Positions 11,083-22,600 of a stretch of DNA of 64,000 bases are shown in pieces; position 1 is the first letter of the stretch, and each line of letters opens with the position of its first letter. Origin of the DNA: Microcyclospora pomicola (Eukaryota; Ascomycota; Dothideomycetes; Capnodiales); NCBI GenBank assembly GCA_002786065.1, contig NHNY01000009.1, positions 372,001 to 436,000 on the forward strand. Direction: 5' to 3'. A program made the translations under genes and the position numbers. The notes under the pieces were generated by a model. It searched no databases. It was not told the DNA's origin and saw nothing but the letters and a program-made list of their open reading frames with translations.

Positions 11083-12158
11083 TTACAATACAGTTCCGAA
11101 TCCACCACAATACGTGAGGCCCGACAAAGGTAATCTCATGGCGTCCAGTACAGGTCGAAGCCATTGCTCGTTTGGTGTGGAAGAACGTATCGCGGAGTAG
11201 GCTTGCGCGGGAGTCAATTGTTCGTCGTCGAGCGGCAAATTCTCGCTGAGTTTCACGAGTCTGTTCCGCAAGCTTAGCAATACGCCTGCCTTGTGAATTT
11301 ACAGTGCACATACTTTTCTATCTCCGAGTACGGCAGATGCCATTTTTGCTGTGACGATGCCTCTTGTGGGAGGTCTCTATGCAGCTCAGCAGGCGACTGG
11401 CTGGAAGGGTCTTGGACGACTGGTAGAGCGCTGTTGAAGGCTGCGTTCGTCGTCGAAAGAGCATGCCCTGCCGCTGGTGTCTCGAAGACCATACAGCCGG
11501 CATGATCAGTCTGAGCTCCTGCATGTGCTGAATGGCTCTGACAAGGCCACTCCAGCGCTAGGATGAAGTCCAAAGCTGCTGCAGTATCATCCACAGATGG
11601 CTCTGACCTGGCTACGACATGTTGGTCTGCCGTCGATGTGTCAAGCGCCGATGAATACTTCGCTGCTTGTGACGGATACTGGGTCACAAAGTCCAAGAAT
11701 GTACGCTCCTGCGAGATCATGGGATCGAAACGAACATTGAGTATAGCCCCTCTCTGGAATGTAGAATCAGTCGCTTCGCCGGGCGCTCTATCGGCTGTTC
11801 CAGAACTGATGAGGCTCAGCTGTGCATCGATCGAGTGCTGTGCGAGCAGCTCTTTGATTTCACGATTCTCGCGTACGATAGCTTGCTTCTCACTCTGAGT
11901 CTCTGCGCCTAGCCGGCGCAGCCGAGCAATCTCCTTTTCGAGATCTTCGACATATTCTGCTTTGCGGTTGCGATGTCGCCTGAGGTGGAATGTGAGCGGG
12001 ATCATTCATCAGGACGTATCCTTGAACAACGCCTGTCTCGTAACATACTTCTGTGCTTGATAGACCTGCTGTCGACGTTTCTGTGCTTCATTCTGTTCTA
12101 CCGCTGCTTCTCCCTCATCTTGATCTTGTTGCAGATTTATGTTTTCGATCAGCTCCAT
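11083..12158 (-). CDS. bZIP transcription factor
   Basis: Predicted exons are 12158-12049, 11979-11314 and 11260-11083, giving 317 aa. The introns (69 and 53 nt) have GTATGT donors. Splicing completes a basic region at about 24-45 (QKRRQQVYQAQKRHRNRK) followed by a leucine-zipper heptad stretch to about 80. The usual invariant Asn of the basic region is Val here, as in a known subgroup of fungal bZIPs. The last exon gives a C-terminal domain (LTPAQAYSAIR through YCGGFGTV) of the kind found in Pezizomycotina bZIP proteins. The protein should be a nuclear DNA-binding dimer with unknown targets. It is divergent from the CorA-like gene across 365 bp. The start ATG is the first in frame, but an upstream exon cannot be excluded. 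Confidence 0.8.
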
Positions 12159-12523
12159 AATGTGTTTCTTGTCCGATTTAACGTTCTGCTGCGAAGCAAT
12201 TTCCGCTTCTGCGTCACCGAGGTCAACAATACGAACGAGTAATGCGAAATTTAGACAAATACGGCTCCTCTCACCCAGTCTTGAGCGGATGTATTTCTCT
12301 TCTTGAACATACGGTTGTTGACCACACTGACATCGGTCTGACGGAGACGTTACAGAGCCACAACCATGCGCTTACTGCGCAATCGCGGGATAGACCGCAT
12401 TCTCGACTAGGACTAGAGCGTGAGGTGTCGTCCGTTCTAGGAAGCATCCTTAGCACTCCTGATCGATGGCATTCCATTGACCTTGCATCACATGTGAGAC
12501 TGCATGCAATATGCCGCTTCGAG
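12159..12523. promoter_or_regulatory. Divergent promoter, bZIP and CorA-like genes
   Basis: 365 bp lie between the chosen starts. An open frame continues upstream of the CorA-like start to 12242, so part of this could be coding if an earlier ATG is used. Confidence 0.45.
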
Positions 12524-15471
12524 ATGGCAGAAAGCAGTGATCAAGCGTTGCAAGAAACACGCTTGCGATCATGGGTGCAAAGTATTCCTCTGGGATCTCT
12601 GGAGCAGCTGCAGAATGCTACGCCGGACGAAACGTCTGGTGTCCCCTATAGCAATCCTTCGAATCTGCCCCTGCCAGAATCAGATACGCTGTCATATGTC
12701 GAGACCAACGAGTCAAGAACAGTTCCACGTGACCTGGCAACAAGAAGTCTGCCTTCGACGCCCAAGTCCACCGATCATGAAACCCTGCAAACGACGAGTC
12801 GAGGCTCGTTGTGGCAGCTCCAGCATGCGGGCGAAACGTTTGGGCACCAAGTCCTACTCCCAGAATCTGCACAAACCTCTACGGAACAGCTTCCCCTGAA
12901 TGACACAGGAGCTTCTGACGGGATCGATCTCACGCACCCGGGTCAAGGAATGCACAGCTCGCAGAGACGACACGGAAACGTGCCAGACAATGTCGAACCT
13001 ACTGCCGGGTGGGGATGGTGGGGACAAGCGCCAAGGCAGAACAACATTGAAGCCAGGTTTCCACTTCACGTACAGCTACCAAGGAGGCTCAATTATTGGC
13101 AGAAGACTGCTGCGCTCATGGACTGTCTTCCACATTTGCAATCCATACAACCAGATCATGGGCGGTACAAGAACTCTGGCTCTATCACTTGCATCGATTA
13201 TTTCCGTGATCGCCGCCCTCATGAGGTACACGATAGTCTTTCTATTAGCCAGTCTGAGACTCGTCGTGCATTTACTGATCGCCTAATGGAGTTGAAAATG
13301 ATTGCGGATCCGCTTGTGACCACCCGCCTGATTCTAGTGGAGGACCTGTCCTCTGGTGTTATTGAGTCTCTTGGATCCACCTTTGAGCTAGATCCCGAAC
13401 TGTTTGCCGAGCATTTGAACAGATCTGGCTTCAATGGTGTGGACTACGATGACGAATCACCTTCTCGCTGGGAGACAAACGAGATGCTGAAAGCACATGT
13501 CTCTCTCACCTGGTATCGTCCGATACACGAGAACCCAAGGATCACACAGTGGTTGCAAAATCCTCAGAGCCTTCTGGACAGGGTAGAAGATCCCAAGATT
13601 GATTTCGACATCACCTCAGAGAGTTCTGAACCATCATGGACACCTCGTCTTAGGCAGACCAGGACCATGACTGACTGGATCACGAGACCCGGCAGATTTC
13701 CCCACAGAAAGCAAGCACAACATGTCCGAGACAATGGAAATGATGACACTGGAACAGCTGGCCGACGGAAGATTCCAGGCAGCATCCAATGGGCAGACCC
13801 ATCGTATACGGTCAATGGTAAGCGTAAAAGTCATGCTATGCTGCACCAGGCCGTAGTTTCGACCAACATTTTTCGCCAAAGCTGGCTGTTGACTTCACGC
13901 CCAAGTCGTGACAGAGAAGATGCGGAACGGCACTCTCGGTGGACGCTTTCATCAAAGACCCGCAAGAATAACAGAGCATTTGCAAGAGCTACGCATGTGG
14001 TACGCAAGTCGTCAGATGACTCTTGGGAAAGTAGTGCGGCACCTACAGCTTGGGAAGAGAAAGCGAGTTTCTTTTTTTACCGTAAAGCAAGTGCTCCAAT
14101 TAGTATGTACATCCGGACGACTGTTCCACCTGATGATCTCAGGCTAATCTGCTGACCTGCAATAGTCATACTCCTGCTCGATCCATTGCCCACCATTACT
14201 GACTTTCAAAAGCCGTTGAATCCACCTAGAGTGGACAACGAGAGTCGTTCAATAAGTCGTAATGTGACGGTCAGAGAGAAGAAAGCATTGATCGATATGG
14301 GCCTACCGATTGTTGCACGAATCCCACGACGATTTCCTGCCAATAAATTTGGTGCCACAGCGGAGGATATAGAACGACTGAAGCACGACACATCTACATT
14401 GATATCTACCGGTGAAGCAATTTGTGTAGAAGGGAACACAGGATCGTGCACCTGGCCCGAGTTCAGAGCAGATCCGTTGCTCGTACTTCTCCGAGTGTTG
14501 CAGAGTGATTCGAAAGCTTTGTTCCGATGCTTAGAGTGGGCATTGGACGAGATAAGTGAAGACTCCCTGGATGACTATCTCATGTCGAAGAGATTAGAAG
14601 CATGGCGTAGACTGATGAGCGAGTTCGAGATCAAGGTTCCTGCAATCAGTAAAAGCCTGCAAGAGTTCGTATCCTTCGTTTTCGACGATGAGAACGGCAC
14701 TGCGGTGCCTGGAGAGATCAAATCCATCGCGGAGGACGTTCAGCGTGAGGCCGATCGCATACATCGCAGGTTGCTCGAATCCTACGGAGCTTTGCGAGCC
14801 GACATGCAGTTCACCGAGAGCCGCAGAAGCATAAACGAAGCGAAGACCGTCACAAAGCTCACGGAACTCGCGTTCCTTTTCATTCCGCTGTCCTTCACCT
14901 GCTCCCTTTTCAGTATGCAGATTGATGAGCTTTCCGGTGGTGTTCCAGTCTGGTAAGTACATTAGCACAAATCCAACCCATGTCTATGTTAAACCATGTA
15001 TGCTAATGTCCGACATTCTGCTCATACAGGACATTCATTGTCACTGCACTTGTCATAGCTATCTTGGCATACATGATACGTCTGATTTTGGCCAGCGACT
15101 TCATAGCGGATAGCTCCCGTAGCGCCTTGGAGAAGTTCTGGGAACGTAGAGGTGTTCGCAGAGGCGACAGTGCTCCCGTTGTTACACTGGTCTTGCTCAC
15201 TGTACAAGAAGCGTGGCGCAAAGGCGGCGCACAGCTGTTCGTCAAGGCGCTGTACGCTATGGTGTTGGCGTCTTTCGTTGTGGTCCCGGTGGGGTTCATG
15301 TGGCGTACCACGAAAATGGATGTCGGCTTTGACGTTGCCATGACATTGTTTCTTGTGTTGTCTGGACTAGCTTTGGGAATCAGTCTATTCGTGGATCCTG
15401 GTAGTATCGGAGAGAGGGTCACAGGATGGCAAGGCGATGCAAGCAGTGTGACCTCGGGCGAAGACGTCTGA
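12524..15471 (+). CDS. Large CorA-like two-helix membrane protein
   Basis: Exons are 12524-14102, 14166-14952 and 15030-15471, giving about 935 aa. Both introns (63 and 77 nt) keep the frame through conserved segments: APIIILLLDPLP across the first, and GVPVWTFIVTALV across the second. The long N-terminal half is variable. The middle half contains a helical region with ESYGALRADMQFTESRRSINEAKTVTKLT-type sequence leading into the first membrane helix, as in CorA magnesium channels. The CorA signature GMN is replaced by SMQ. There are about four hydrophobic segments at the C-terminus rather than two. Ion transport is therefore uncertain, and such fungal proteins are usually annotated only as CorA-like. 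I chose the ATG at 12524 (MAESSDQ); an in-frame ATG also lies at 12242. Confidence 0.8.
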
Positions 15472-15698
15472 GCGTTTCTGAGGAGCCACCTCAGCGACGC
15501 GGTACATCGTCGGGTAGTCTGATATTGATTGTGATCTTTTCACAAGAAATCTCCTGGAATACACGAACAGCATAATATTCAAACGGTGTCATGATGAGGT
15601 GATTGTAAAGCGTGATGTAGGTTCAAAATCACCCTAGCATAGAGGCTACATAAATACATGACCGATACACTGTTACGAAACCTATTCCTGATCTGATC

Positions 15699-16635
15699 TC
15701 ATTCATCTGTTAACCTATTCAGCAATTGATAACTGAGCAACATGACGATCGTTCCCGCTAACAAAGTGGCGGCCAGCGCGAATGCAAACCAGACCAAAAC
15801 AGCCGCTGCCGGGCCAACGTGAGTGGAAAGAGAACCTTGGAATGTTGATTCGAACAATGCTGAAGCAGATGCTGCAGCGACGTGCTGCCAGAGTGCGGAA
15901 GCAAGCAGGAACATCGTGGCGAGGACCGTGAAAAACAGTATGAGCTTGATCGCAATGATGGAGGGAAAAGGCTTGATGTCAATGTCTGATCCAGTCCTGG
16001 CATCGTGTTCTTCATGCCAAGCAGGAAAAGTACTGAGCACAATGAATGTCATAGCCATGAGCGCAATTGCGCCGATCCTGGGTTCGGTCAGCAGGACGCT
16101 CGCAAGCAGTCTCGCAGGATACACACAAAAGTCCAGGAAAAACCACATCGCTTTTGAAATGGTCCAAATAGCCTATGATATTCAGAGGGTCGTTACGACC
16201 TCCGTCTACAAGAAGTAGACTGAGGCCAGACGCGCCTCCGGCACAAACCCATGCACCTCGGTCCCCGTTCTGAGCACATAGCCCAAAATACCCAGCCCGA
16301 ACGATTATTTGACCACCGCTAGCAGCTTCTTGAAAGAGCGAGCTAGACGGCGACGAAGACGTGTTCTGGCTATCGTAGTTGACGGCGAGAAGGTAAATGT
16401 TGCTTATTGCGCCATTGCTGGTGCAGCCAGCTAGAAGGATGGCTACAGCTACATCAGCCAAGATTCTCCGGTGTGTACCGTTTTTGTAGGCGATACATAC
16501 ATGCCAGAACAGACGCTGCCACCGATAATGTCATCAAGACGTGGTGGTATCCGATGAAGGGAACTAGATATTGCTCTGGCGTAAGCGTAGCTGGCCGGGC
16601 AATTAATGGCAGGGGCGGGACTCACGAAAGCGCAT
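15699..16635 (-). CDS. FIG1: Fig1-family calcium influx and membrane fusion protein
   Basis: Four exons (16635-16626, 16563-16501, 16448-16127, 16077-15699) give 257 aa. Exon 1 is only 10 nt. Splicing yields MRFLPFIGYHHVLMTL as the start of the first membrane helix, then LLAGCTS, the RAGYFGLC and AWVC luminal motif, NDPLNI, FKSDVVFPGLL and two or three further helices. This order is diagnostic of the Fig1 domain (PF12351). Fig1 is a plasma-membrane claudin-like protein that supports low-affinity calcium influx and cell fusion during mating, and hyphal fusion or development in filamentous fungi. All introns are 49-62 nt; the last has a CTGAC branch site. It is convergent with the CorA-like gene, 227 bp apart. 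Confidence 0.9.
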
Positions 16636-17005
16636 CCTCGCAAGGACCTTGTTTCTGGCTCAGAGTTCCAAGTTCGACAGCGTCGCCATGCGCTTATCAC
16701 GCTATGAACATGAGGAAGGAGTCGCTGAATGAAACTCCTTCATGCATCAGGCTGATCACGTTGCGTTAGAGTTCATTCTAGTGCGGCTGGAGAGCCTGCA
16801 ATGATCTGCGAAGTGTAATTTTAAGAAAAACAATCCTACTCAAACGACCACGATAGATTCTCACTAACCTTGTAGTTTGCTCGAGTGTCTGTCGATCTTG
16901 ACCTACCATACTCACTCAGCAAGGGCATCGTGCTGGAATTACGGTGTACGGCTTCTCGGGACCTCTAGCGATGGTCGCCACCTGGCAGCAGATCGAGTGT
17001 TGAGA
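16636..17005. other. Short divergent intergenic region
   Basis: 370 bp lie between the Fig1 start and the chosen start of the next plus-strand gene. The downstream frame is open back to 16877, so up to 43 additional codons are possible. Confidence 0.5.
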
Positions 17006-17938
17006 ATGGCCGACGATGCGCTCGTTGATCACGACTCTCGAGACGTACCGACTTGGGGATCATTGCTGTTTGACCACTACCTCCTAGACAAGTGGATCGT
17101 GGATGCCAGTGTTCCCGACCACGAGCAGCATCTGCGGTTGGTGCACGACTTTCTTGGTGAGGGTACGACTAGTCGCAATCGCTACCTAGATAAGGCAGCG
17201 GAGGCATTCGAGCCTACAGAGGCACAGATCTCATCTGTTCTATCGCCATCACGGTCGCCGATGTTCCGCTCGGTCGCACGGCAGATCAAGGATCATGCTA
17301 ATGCGCCATTCGTCTGGATCCGTCTAGACTATGCCCGTGAAGATCGACATCAATCGATGGTCGACAGTCTTCTCAACGAAGTCAACTTCGGCGAAAACTT
17401 ATATGAAGATGGGATCGTGCTCAGCAATCAGCAAGCTTACGAGTCTTGCAAGACATGGTCAGATGTGCTGGATCTTCTACCGGAAATCATAGAGCGCAAC
17501 GATTCGAGTCAGCGTGAATACACAGAGCATGACCAGATGCATCATCCCGTTGAAGACCCTGATACGGTGTCGATCCAAACACTCCGCGACAGGCAGAGCA
17601 TCGACCCTAAGTCGCCTGCAGAAGAAGAGGCATTGCTCTACGCCTACGCTACTGTGCGGCTCCACGCCCGTTCTTGTTCGTCGCTACTTTTCGTGGAAGA
17701 CAAGCTCACTTACGAGAGCGATGCCTTCACTTTCCATGCCATCTGGCTCGACGACAAAGGCAACATTGTCAGGGAGAAGCGTGTGACACCCCAGGAAGCT
17801 TGCGACTACTTATCCGGCGTAACTGAAGCTACGAACTGGGAGGAGCCTTGTTTCATGTTCAGCACAGTAGGACCAGAGTATACAAGAGGGGGTCGGTTTG
17901 GGCCTCCATGGGAGTCCATCGACGAGGGTGCAGTCTGA
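17006..17938 (+). CDS. Unrecognised soluble protein
   Basis: This is an intronless frame of 310 aa starting MADDALVDHD (43 more codons are open upstream to 16877). It is acidic and rich in Asp, Glu and Trp, with no signal peptide, membrane segment or repeats. A WIRLDYAREDRHQSMVDSLL segment and a terminal FGPPWESIDEGAV are distinctive, but I recognise no family. Amino-acid usage looks like a real protein across the whole frame. It may be a lineage-specific protein; its position next to Fig1 gives no functional clue. Confidence 0.55.
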   Translation: MADDALVDHDSRDVPTWGSLLFDHYLLDKWIVDASVPDHEQHLRLVHDFLGEGTTSRNRYLDKAAEAFEPTEAQISSVLSPSRSPMFRSVARQIKDHANAPFVWIRLDYAREDRHQSMVDSLLNEVNFGENLYEDGIVLSNQQAYESCKTWSDVLDLLPEIIERNDSSQREYTEHDQMHHPVEDPDTVSIQTLRDRQSIDPKSPAEEEALLYAYATVRLHARSCSSLLFVEDKLTYESDAFTFHAIWLDDKGNIVREKRVTPQEACDYLSGVTEATNWEEPCFMFSTVGPEYTRGGRFGPPWESIDEGAV

Positions 17939-18187
17939 CCGGTACCACAAGCTTTGGATGGTACACTACATCTAGGTCTATTCACATTCAGCATGAAAGA
18001 AGGATAACGGCGTCCCACCTCAAAGCTAGGATTTTGATGGAAACGATCTCACTAATGCCGTCGGTGCGCAGCGAGAATTGTTGGAACGGGACTATTCTCA
18101 TGCGCTGACTTCCCACTCTAGGCTGCTACCGTTGACCTGATCCGAGATTCTCACACCCCTTGGTGAAGCTCTGCTACATCGAGCGAC

Positions 18188-18905
18188 CTACAGCCCTGAA
18201 ACCACCGGCTTCGGATCCAACGCAGAAGCGTTCGCCAGTATTGAGAGGATAGGCGGCTGGATCTCTATGCCGGCCACCCGTGTGGGGATCTGTGCAAACG
18301 CCTGGATGACCCGCATCAGACATGTCTCTGCCTCGTAGAACAAGAACACATCAGCGTAGAAGGTCACAGGAACGGCGATGGCGTGCAGAGCTCCGAGAGT
18401 CTAGCTTCCTCGTCAGCTTCGTTTCTTTGCCTGTCTGGTGTGCATGCCGCATATGAGTTGGGGATGCGTACAACATTGGTATGGATGACCGTCGTCTGGT
18501 TGTCCGGGAAGTCGGTATACTCGCCAGTGACCTGGGAGAAAACCTGACGAGTCGCGATCGCGAAGTCTTTGGTGGTGGCCTCGTCGATTGCGAAGGGTAT
18601 GGCCGGACCACCGTTTGGGTTTCTGTTGGGTTTTTTTTCAGCAGCTGGTCAAGCGGAAAGTCGACCAGTGTCTAAGCAAATGTGACTCACATATATACGT
18701 GACAATCGTCAGTAAGCGGCAATTGATTGAAGCCTGCTGCAGAAGCTTCAAGTGCTACCTTGTTGTAGCTGTCGACGATGAGCTCGGCGCCTGCTAGACG
18801 TTTCTCGGCCGTGCAAAGGTCCCTAGCCCTCGTGATGGCTGGAGAAGCAGTTGCCGAAGAAAGCAACGCCATCATGGCGGCCAGAAGGTGATACTGATTA
18901 AACAT
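18188..18905 (-). CDS. Small secreted protein, unknown
   Basis: Predicted exons are 18905-18691, 18622-18472 and 18400-18188, giving 192 aa. The donors are GTGAGT and GTACGC and the branch site of intron 2 is CTGAC; phases agree throughout. An N-terminal hydrophobic segment after MFNQYHLL ends at ATASPA, a good signal peptidase site. The mature part has three cysteines (in DLC, DDCHVY and AETCLM), one or two N-glycosylation sequons (DNQT, NVT) and no membrane helix. No family is recognised; it could be an effector-like or cell-wall secretory protein. A TTG four codons earlier is in frame, but the ATG at 18905 is preferred. Confidence 0.65.
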
Positions 18906-19680
18906 GTTGGTCGGCAAATGGACTTTGATCGAAAGGTACAGCGATAAATCGACTCAATTCCGCGGGTTCACGGAATCCTGGGTGCGAAAGGTTTATATAT
19001 CAATGGTTCATATTCTACAAGCGAGAATACAATACCTTAGTGCCCAACACATCATGCAGATCAGTACAGCGAGCCTATCTTGTCGAGGAGAGTCTTGGCT
19101 TCAAGCTTGCCCCCAAGAGCTATTTCGCGGCATACATTCCTCTTTCCATGCGGACTTGTTACCCGTTCCACATGCTCGGTGTTCTTGTAGTTGTAGCAGC
19201 GTATATACTGTATTCATGGATACATTCCATCCCTACGCCAACGCCACCGCATATCTAAGGCACCCAAGTACAACTCCAGACAAGATCTCTGACTATCGCG
19301 CATCAGTCACCACCAGTCCAGTAATTGTGGATCACATCCAGGGGCTACTGTATTGATTACCTTCAGAGACGTGGCAGACAGGAAGCGGGCATGAATCATA
19401 TACGGACGCCTGAAACGCCCACGTGTTGATGACATCGCAAGGAGTTACCGAGCGATTCATGCGAGTCGTGAGGATGACACACGCACGGATCGTCCGTTTC
19501 TACGTTTTGATTCTTTCAATACACATAGCAACATGAAACACATGCTGAAGGATCTCAAGTAGATACTGAGCTCCAGATGAATTGGGATCAGAGACGCCAT
19601 GCGCTATGCGAAATATCTAACCTTCCCCCCTTTTGCTTTTTCACATGACCAATCAGATTCTATACATGTCTAGCCCAAGT
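18906..19680. other. Intergenic, no gene seen
   Basis: 775 bp between the start of the secreted-protein gene and the 3' end of the sulfite reductase gene. Plus-strand frames at 18904-19356 are short, lack family resemblance and contain no convincing splice signals. Confidence 0.55.
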
Positions 19681-22600
19681 CTACTCGTCGTCTTCTTCGA
19701 GCTCAGCCGTCTGCGCAGTCAAAAGTCAGTATGTATGTTCTGTGTTCGTGCTCAGTCATGGGAACTTACGTCGTCGTGGAAGTCGCGACCTTCCTTTGTC
19801 GCCTTGATCATGCCGATACGGATGACGAAGTCGCCAAAGCGCTCGCCTTCGTTACGCTCTAGCTTGTACCTCTTGAGTAGAGGCTTCATGATAGCGAGGA
19901 TTTCGTCTTCCTTGATACTGCTACGGAAGAGCTTGTTGAGGCGGTTGCCGTGGTATCCACCACCGAGGTACATGTTGTAAGCACCGTAAGCTTTGCCGAC
20001 GAAAGCGACTTCGGCGAGCCATGGGCGCGCGCAACCGTTGGGACAACCGGTCATACGCATCACAATCGAGTCTTGGCGCATGCCGTTCTCCTCGATCACA
20101 CCTTCAAGCTTGGTGACAAGTTCAGGCAAGTAGCGCTCGGACTCTGCCATGGCCAGACCGCAGGTAGGGAAGGCCACACACGCCGACGAGCTCAGACGGA
20201 GAGCGGAGAAGTTGGTGTTGTCCAACTTGTACTTCTTCAACATGGCCTTCATCGCGTCCAAGTCCGCGGCGGCGACATTGGAAAGGATTAGATGTTGGTT
20301 ACCGGTCAGGCGGAATTCACCCTTGTGCACCTTGGCGATCTCGCGAAGACCAGTCTTCATGGGGAAGTCAGCGGTGTCCTCGATACGACCATTCTCGATG
20401 AACATGGTGAAGTGGTTCATGCCACGCTCATCCTTCTGCCAGCCGAAAGTGTCCACGTTGCTGTCGAAGTGGAACTGTTTCGGCTCCTCGAACTTGTTCT
20501 CCCAAAGCTTCTCAACCTCGCTTCGGAAGACATCGAGACCCATGTCGTCAATGGTGTACTTCAGACGGGCGTGCTTGCGGTTCTTGCGATCACCGTTGTC
20601 ACGCTGAACCAGCATGATTTTCTCACACACGATGTGGACCACATCCTTGTCACAGTACCCGAGCATGCGCCCGATCTGCGGGTATGTCTTCTTCATGTTG
20701 TGGGTTGCACCCATACCGCCTCCAGCAAGAACGTTAAAGCCCGTCAGCTTGCCATCGTCGCCTTTGATGGCGATGAGACCGACATCGTGAGCGTAGACGT
20801 CCGTATCGTTGTGCGGAGGCACAGCGACTGTGATCTTGAACTTTCTCGGCAGGTAAGTAGGTCCGTACATCGGCTCAAAGTCCTGCACTGCATCACCAGC
20901 AACCTGTACGTTCTTGTCGTTCTCGTCCTTCAACCAGATCTCGTGGTAAGCGGATGTGCTTGGAAGCAGATGATCAGAGATCTTCTGGGCGGCCGCTTGT
21001 GCTTGTGCGTGAAGCTCGCTTTGCTCCGGCAAGCTCGAACACATGACGTTACGGTTGACATCACCACAGGCAGCAATGGTAGTCATAAGTGAGCGGTTGA
21101 TTGCCTGCATGGCTGGCCGAAGCTTGCTCTTGATGACACCGTGGAACTGGAATGTTTGCCTTGTGGTGAGCTTCATGGTCTCATTACCCAGCTCAGTAGA
21201 GATGTCGTCCATTTGCTCCCACTGCTTCGGGGTTGCGACACCTCCGGGCAGTCTGCATCGGATCATGAAACTGTAAGCGGGTTCGAGGCCTTGCGCCTTG
21301 CGCTCATCGCGAAGATCACGGTCGTCTTGCATGTACGTGCCGTGGAACTTGGTGAGCTGTTGATCGGCAGCGGAAATCGCACCTGTGCTCTCATCGAGAA
21401 GACCCTCAGCAATTGTACCACGAAGGAAGTTGGAGTTGATCTTGATATCCTCATTCGTAATCGGTGGCGGTTCGTCCGGAATGCCTTCGACATTTCCAAC
21501 ACCAAGGGCGTCCCACAACTTTGGCTCCCAGGCAGCGTAGCCTGTTTGGTAACCATCCGGATCCTGATCATCACCAAGGCCAATCTCGATAAGCTCTTTG
21601 GCGCCAAGTGCAAGCATTCGGGCAAACAGATCTTTACCGGGCTTGTTGTAGTAGTGCTTATCCTCTTTACGAGGCCAGTAGTGCGAGTCTCCGAGTGCAA
21701 AGACACTGAACTTTACTGCGGCGAGGTCTAGATCTGTGCTGTTCTTGACACCCTCCCAGAAGTTGCGGCCGTTCTGTGGGAATTCGCCCTGGCCAGCTGT
21801 GGATGTGATGAGCATGACATTCTCCTCGCCAGACAAGTCTTCGAGAGGGTAGTCGTCCATAGCCATTACCAGAGTCTTCAAGCCTCTTGCCTTGCCGCGG
21901 TTGCCTAGGCGTTTGGACAAGTTCTCTGCATTGGCGTTGTCAGATGCAAAGAGAATGGTCATAGGAGCGCCCTGCAGTCCTTCAAGGAGAGCTGCATAGG
22001 CATCCTTCGCCTTTCGCTTCTGGATCTGTCGCACTTCACTTCCGTAGCTTTCGGAGAGATTGGCATGGAATTGTGGGTGACGCTTCATGAGCTGGGTGAG
22101 GTGGTTGTCTCGTCGCAAGAACTCTTGCAGTTCATGCTTGATCCTCTCGGAATCCAATTTGAAGCTGTCGTCCTCCTTTGGATTCCATCGGTACAATGGC
22201 CAGTATCCGATGTCCACAGCCTTCTTCGTCTCCTGCAATACCGTGATCGGGTTGTCATCCTCGCGGTTGTAGGGTAGGTATGCCATGACGACACTTGGGC
22301 CGTCAAATTGTTCAGCTTCGATCATGGCCTGCAGGACCTGCGTGTAGCTACTGTACACTGCAACTGAAGCAACATATGCATTGCCAAAGTTCATTGCGTA
22401 CAGGCCGATATCCTTCTTTCTTCTTGCAGCATCCTGAGCGACGCGCTCTGAATATGGTGTCGAGTCGATGATCAGCATGTTCACATTCTCGCCAGAGGCA
22501 AGAACGTGATGCACACCACTGTTACCAAGATCGTAGGCCCACGCATCGCTGCCTATCAACCACTGAGCTTCGTTGAAGAACAGACCCTTTGATTTCAGGA

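Noticed and set aside
20292-21731. Long plus-strand frames over 20.3-21.7 kb
   Set aside because: They are shadows of the sulfite reductase gene, whose motifs are unambiguous on the minus strand.
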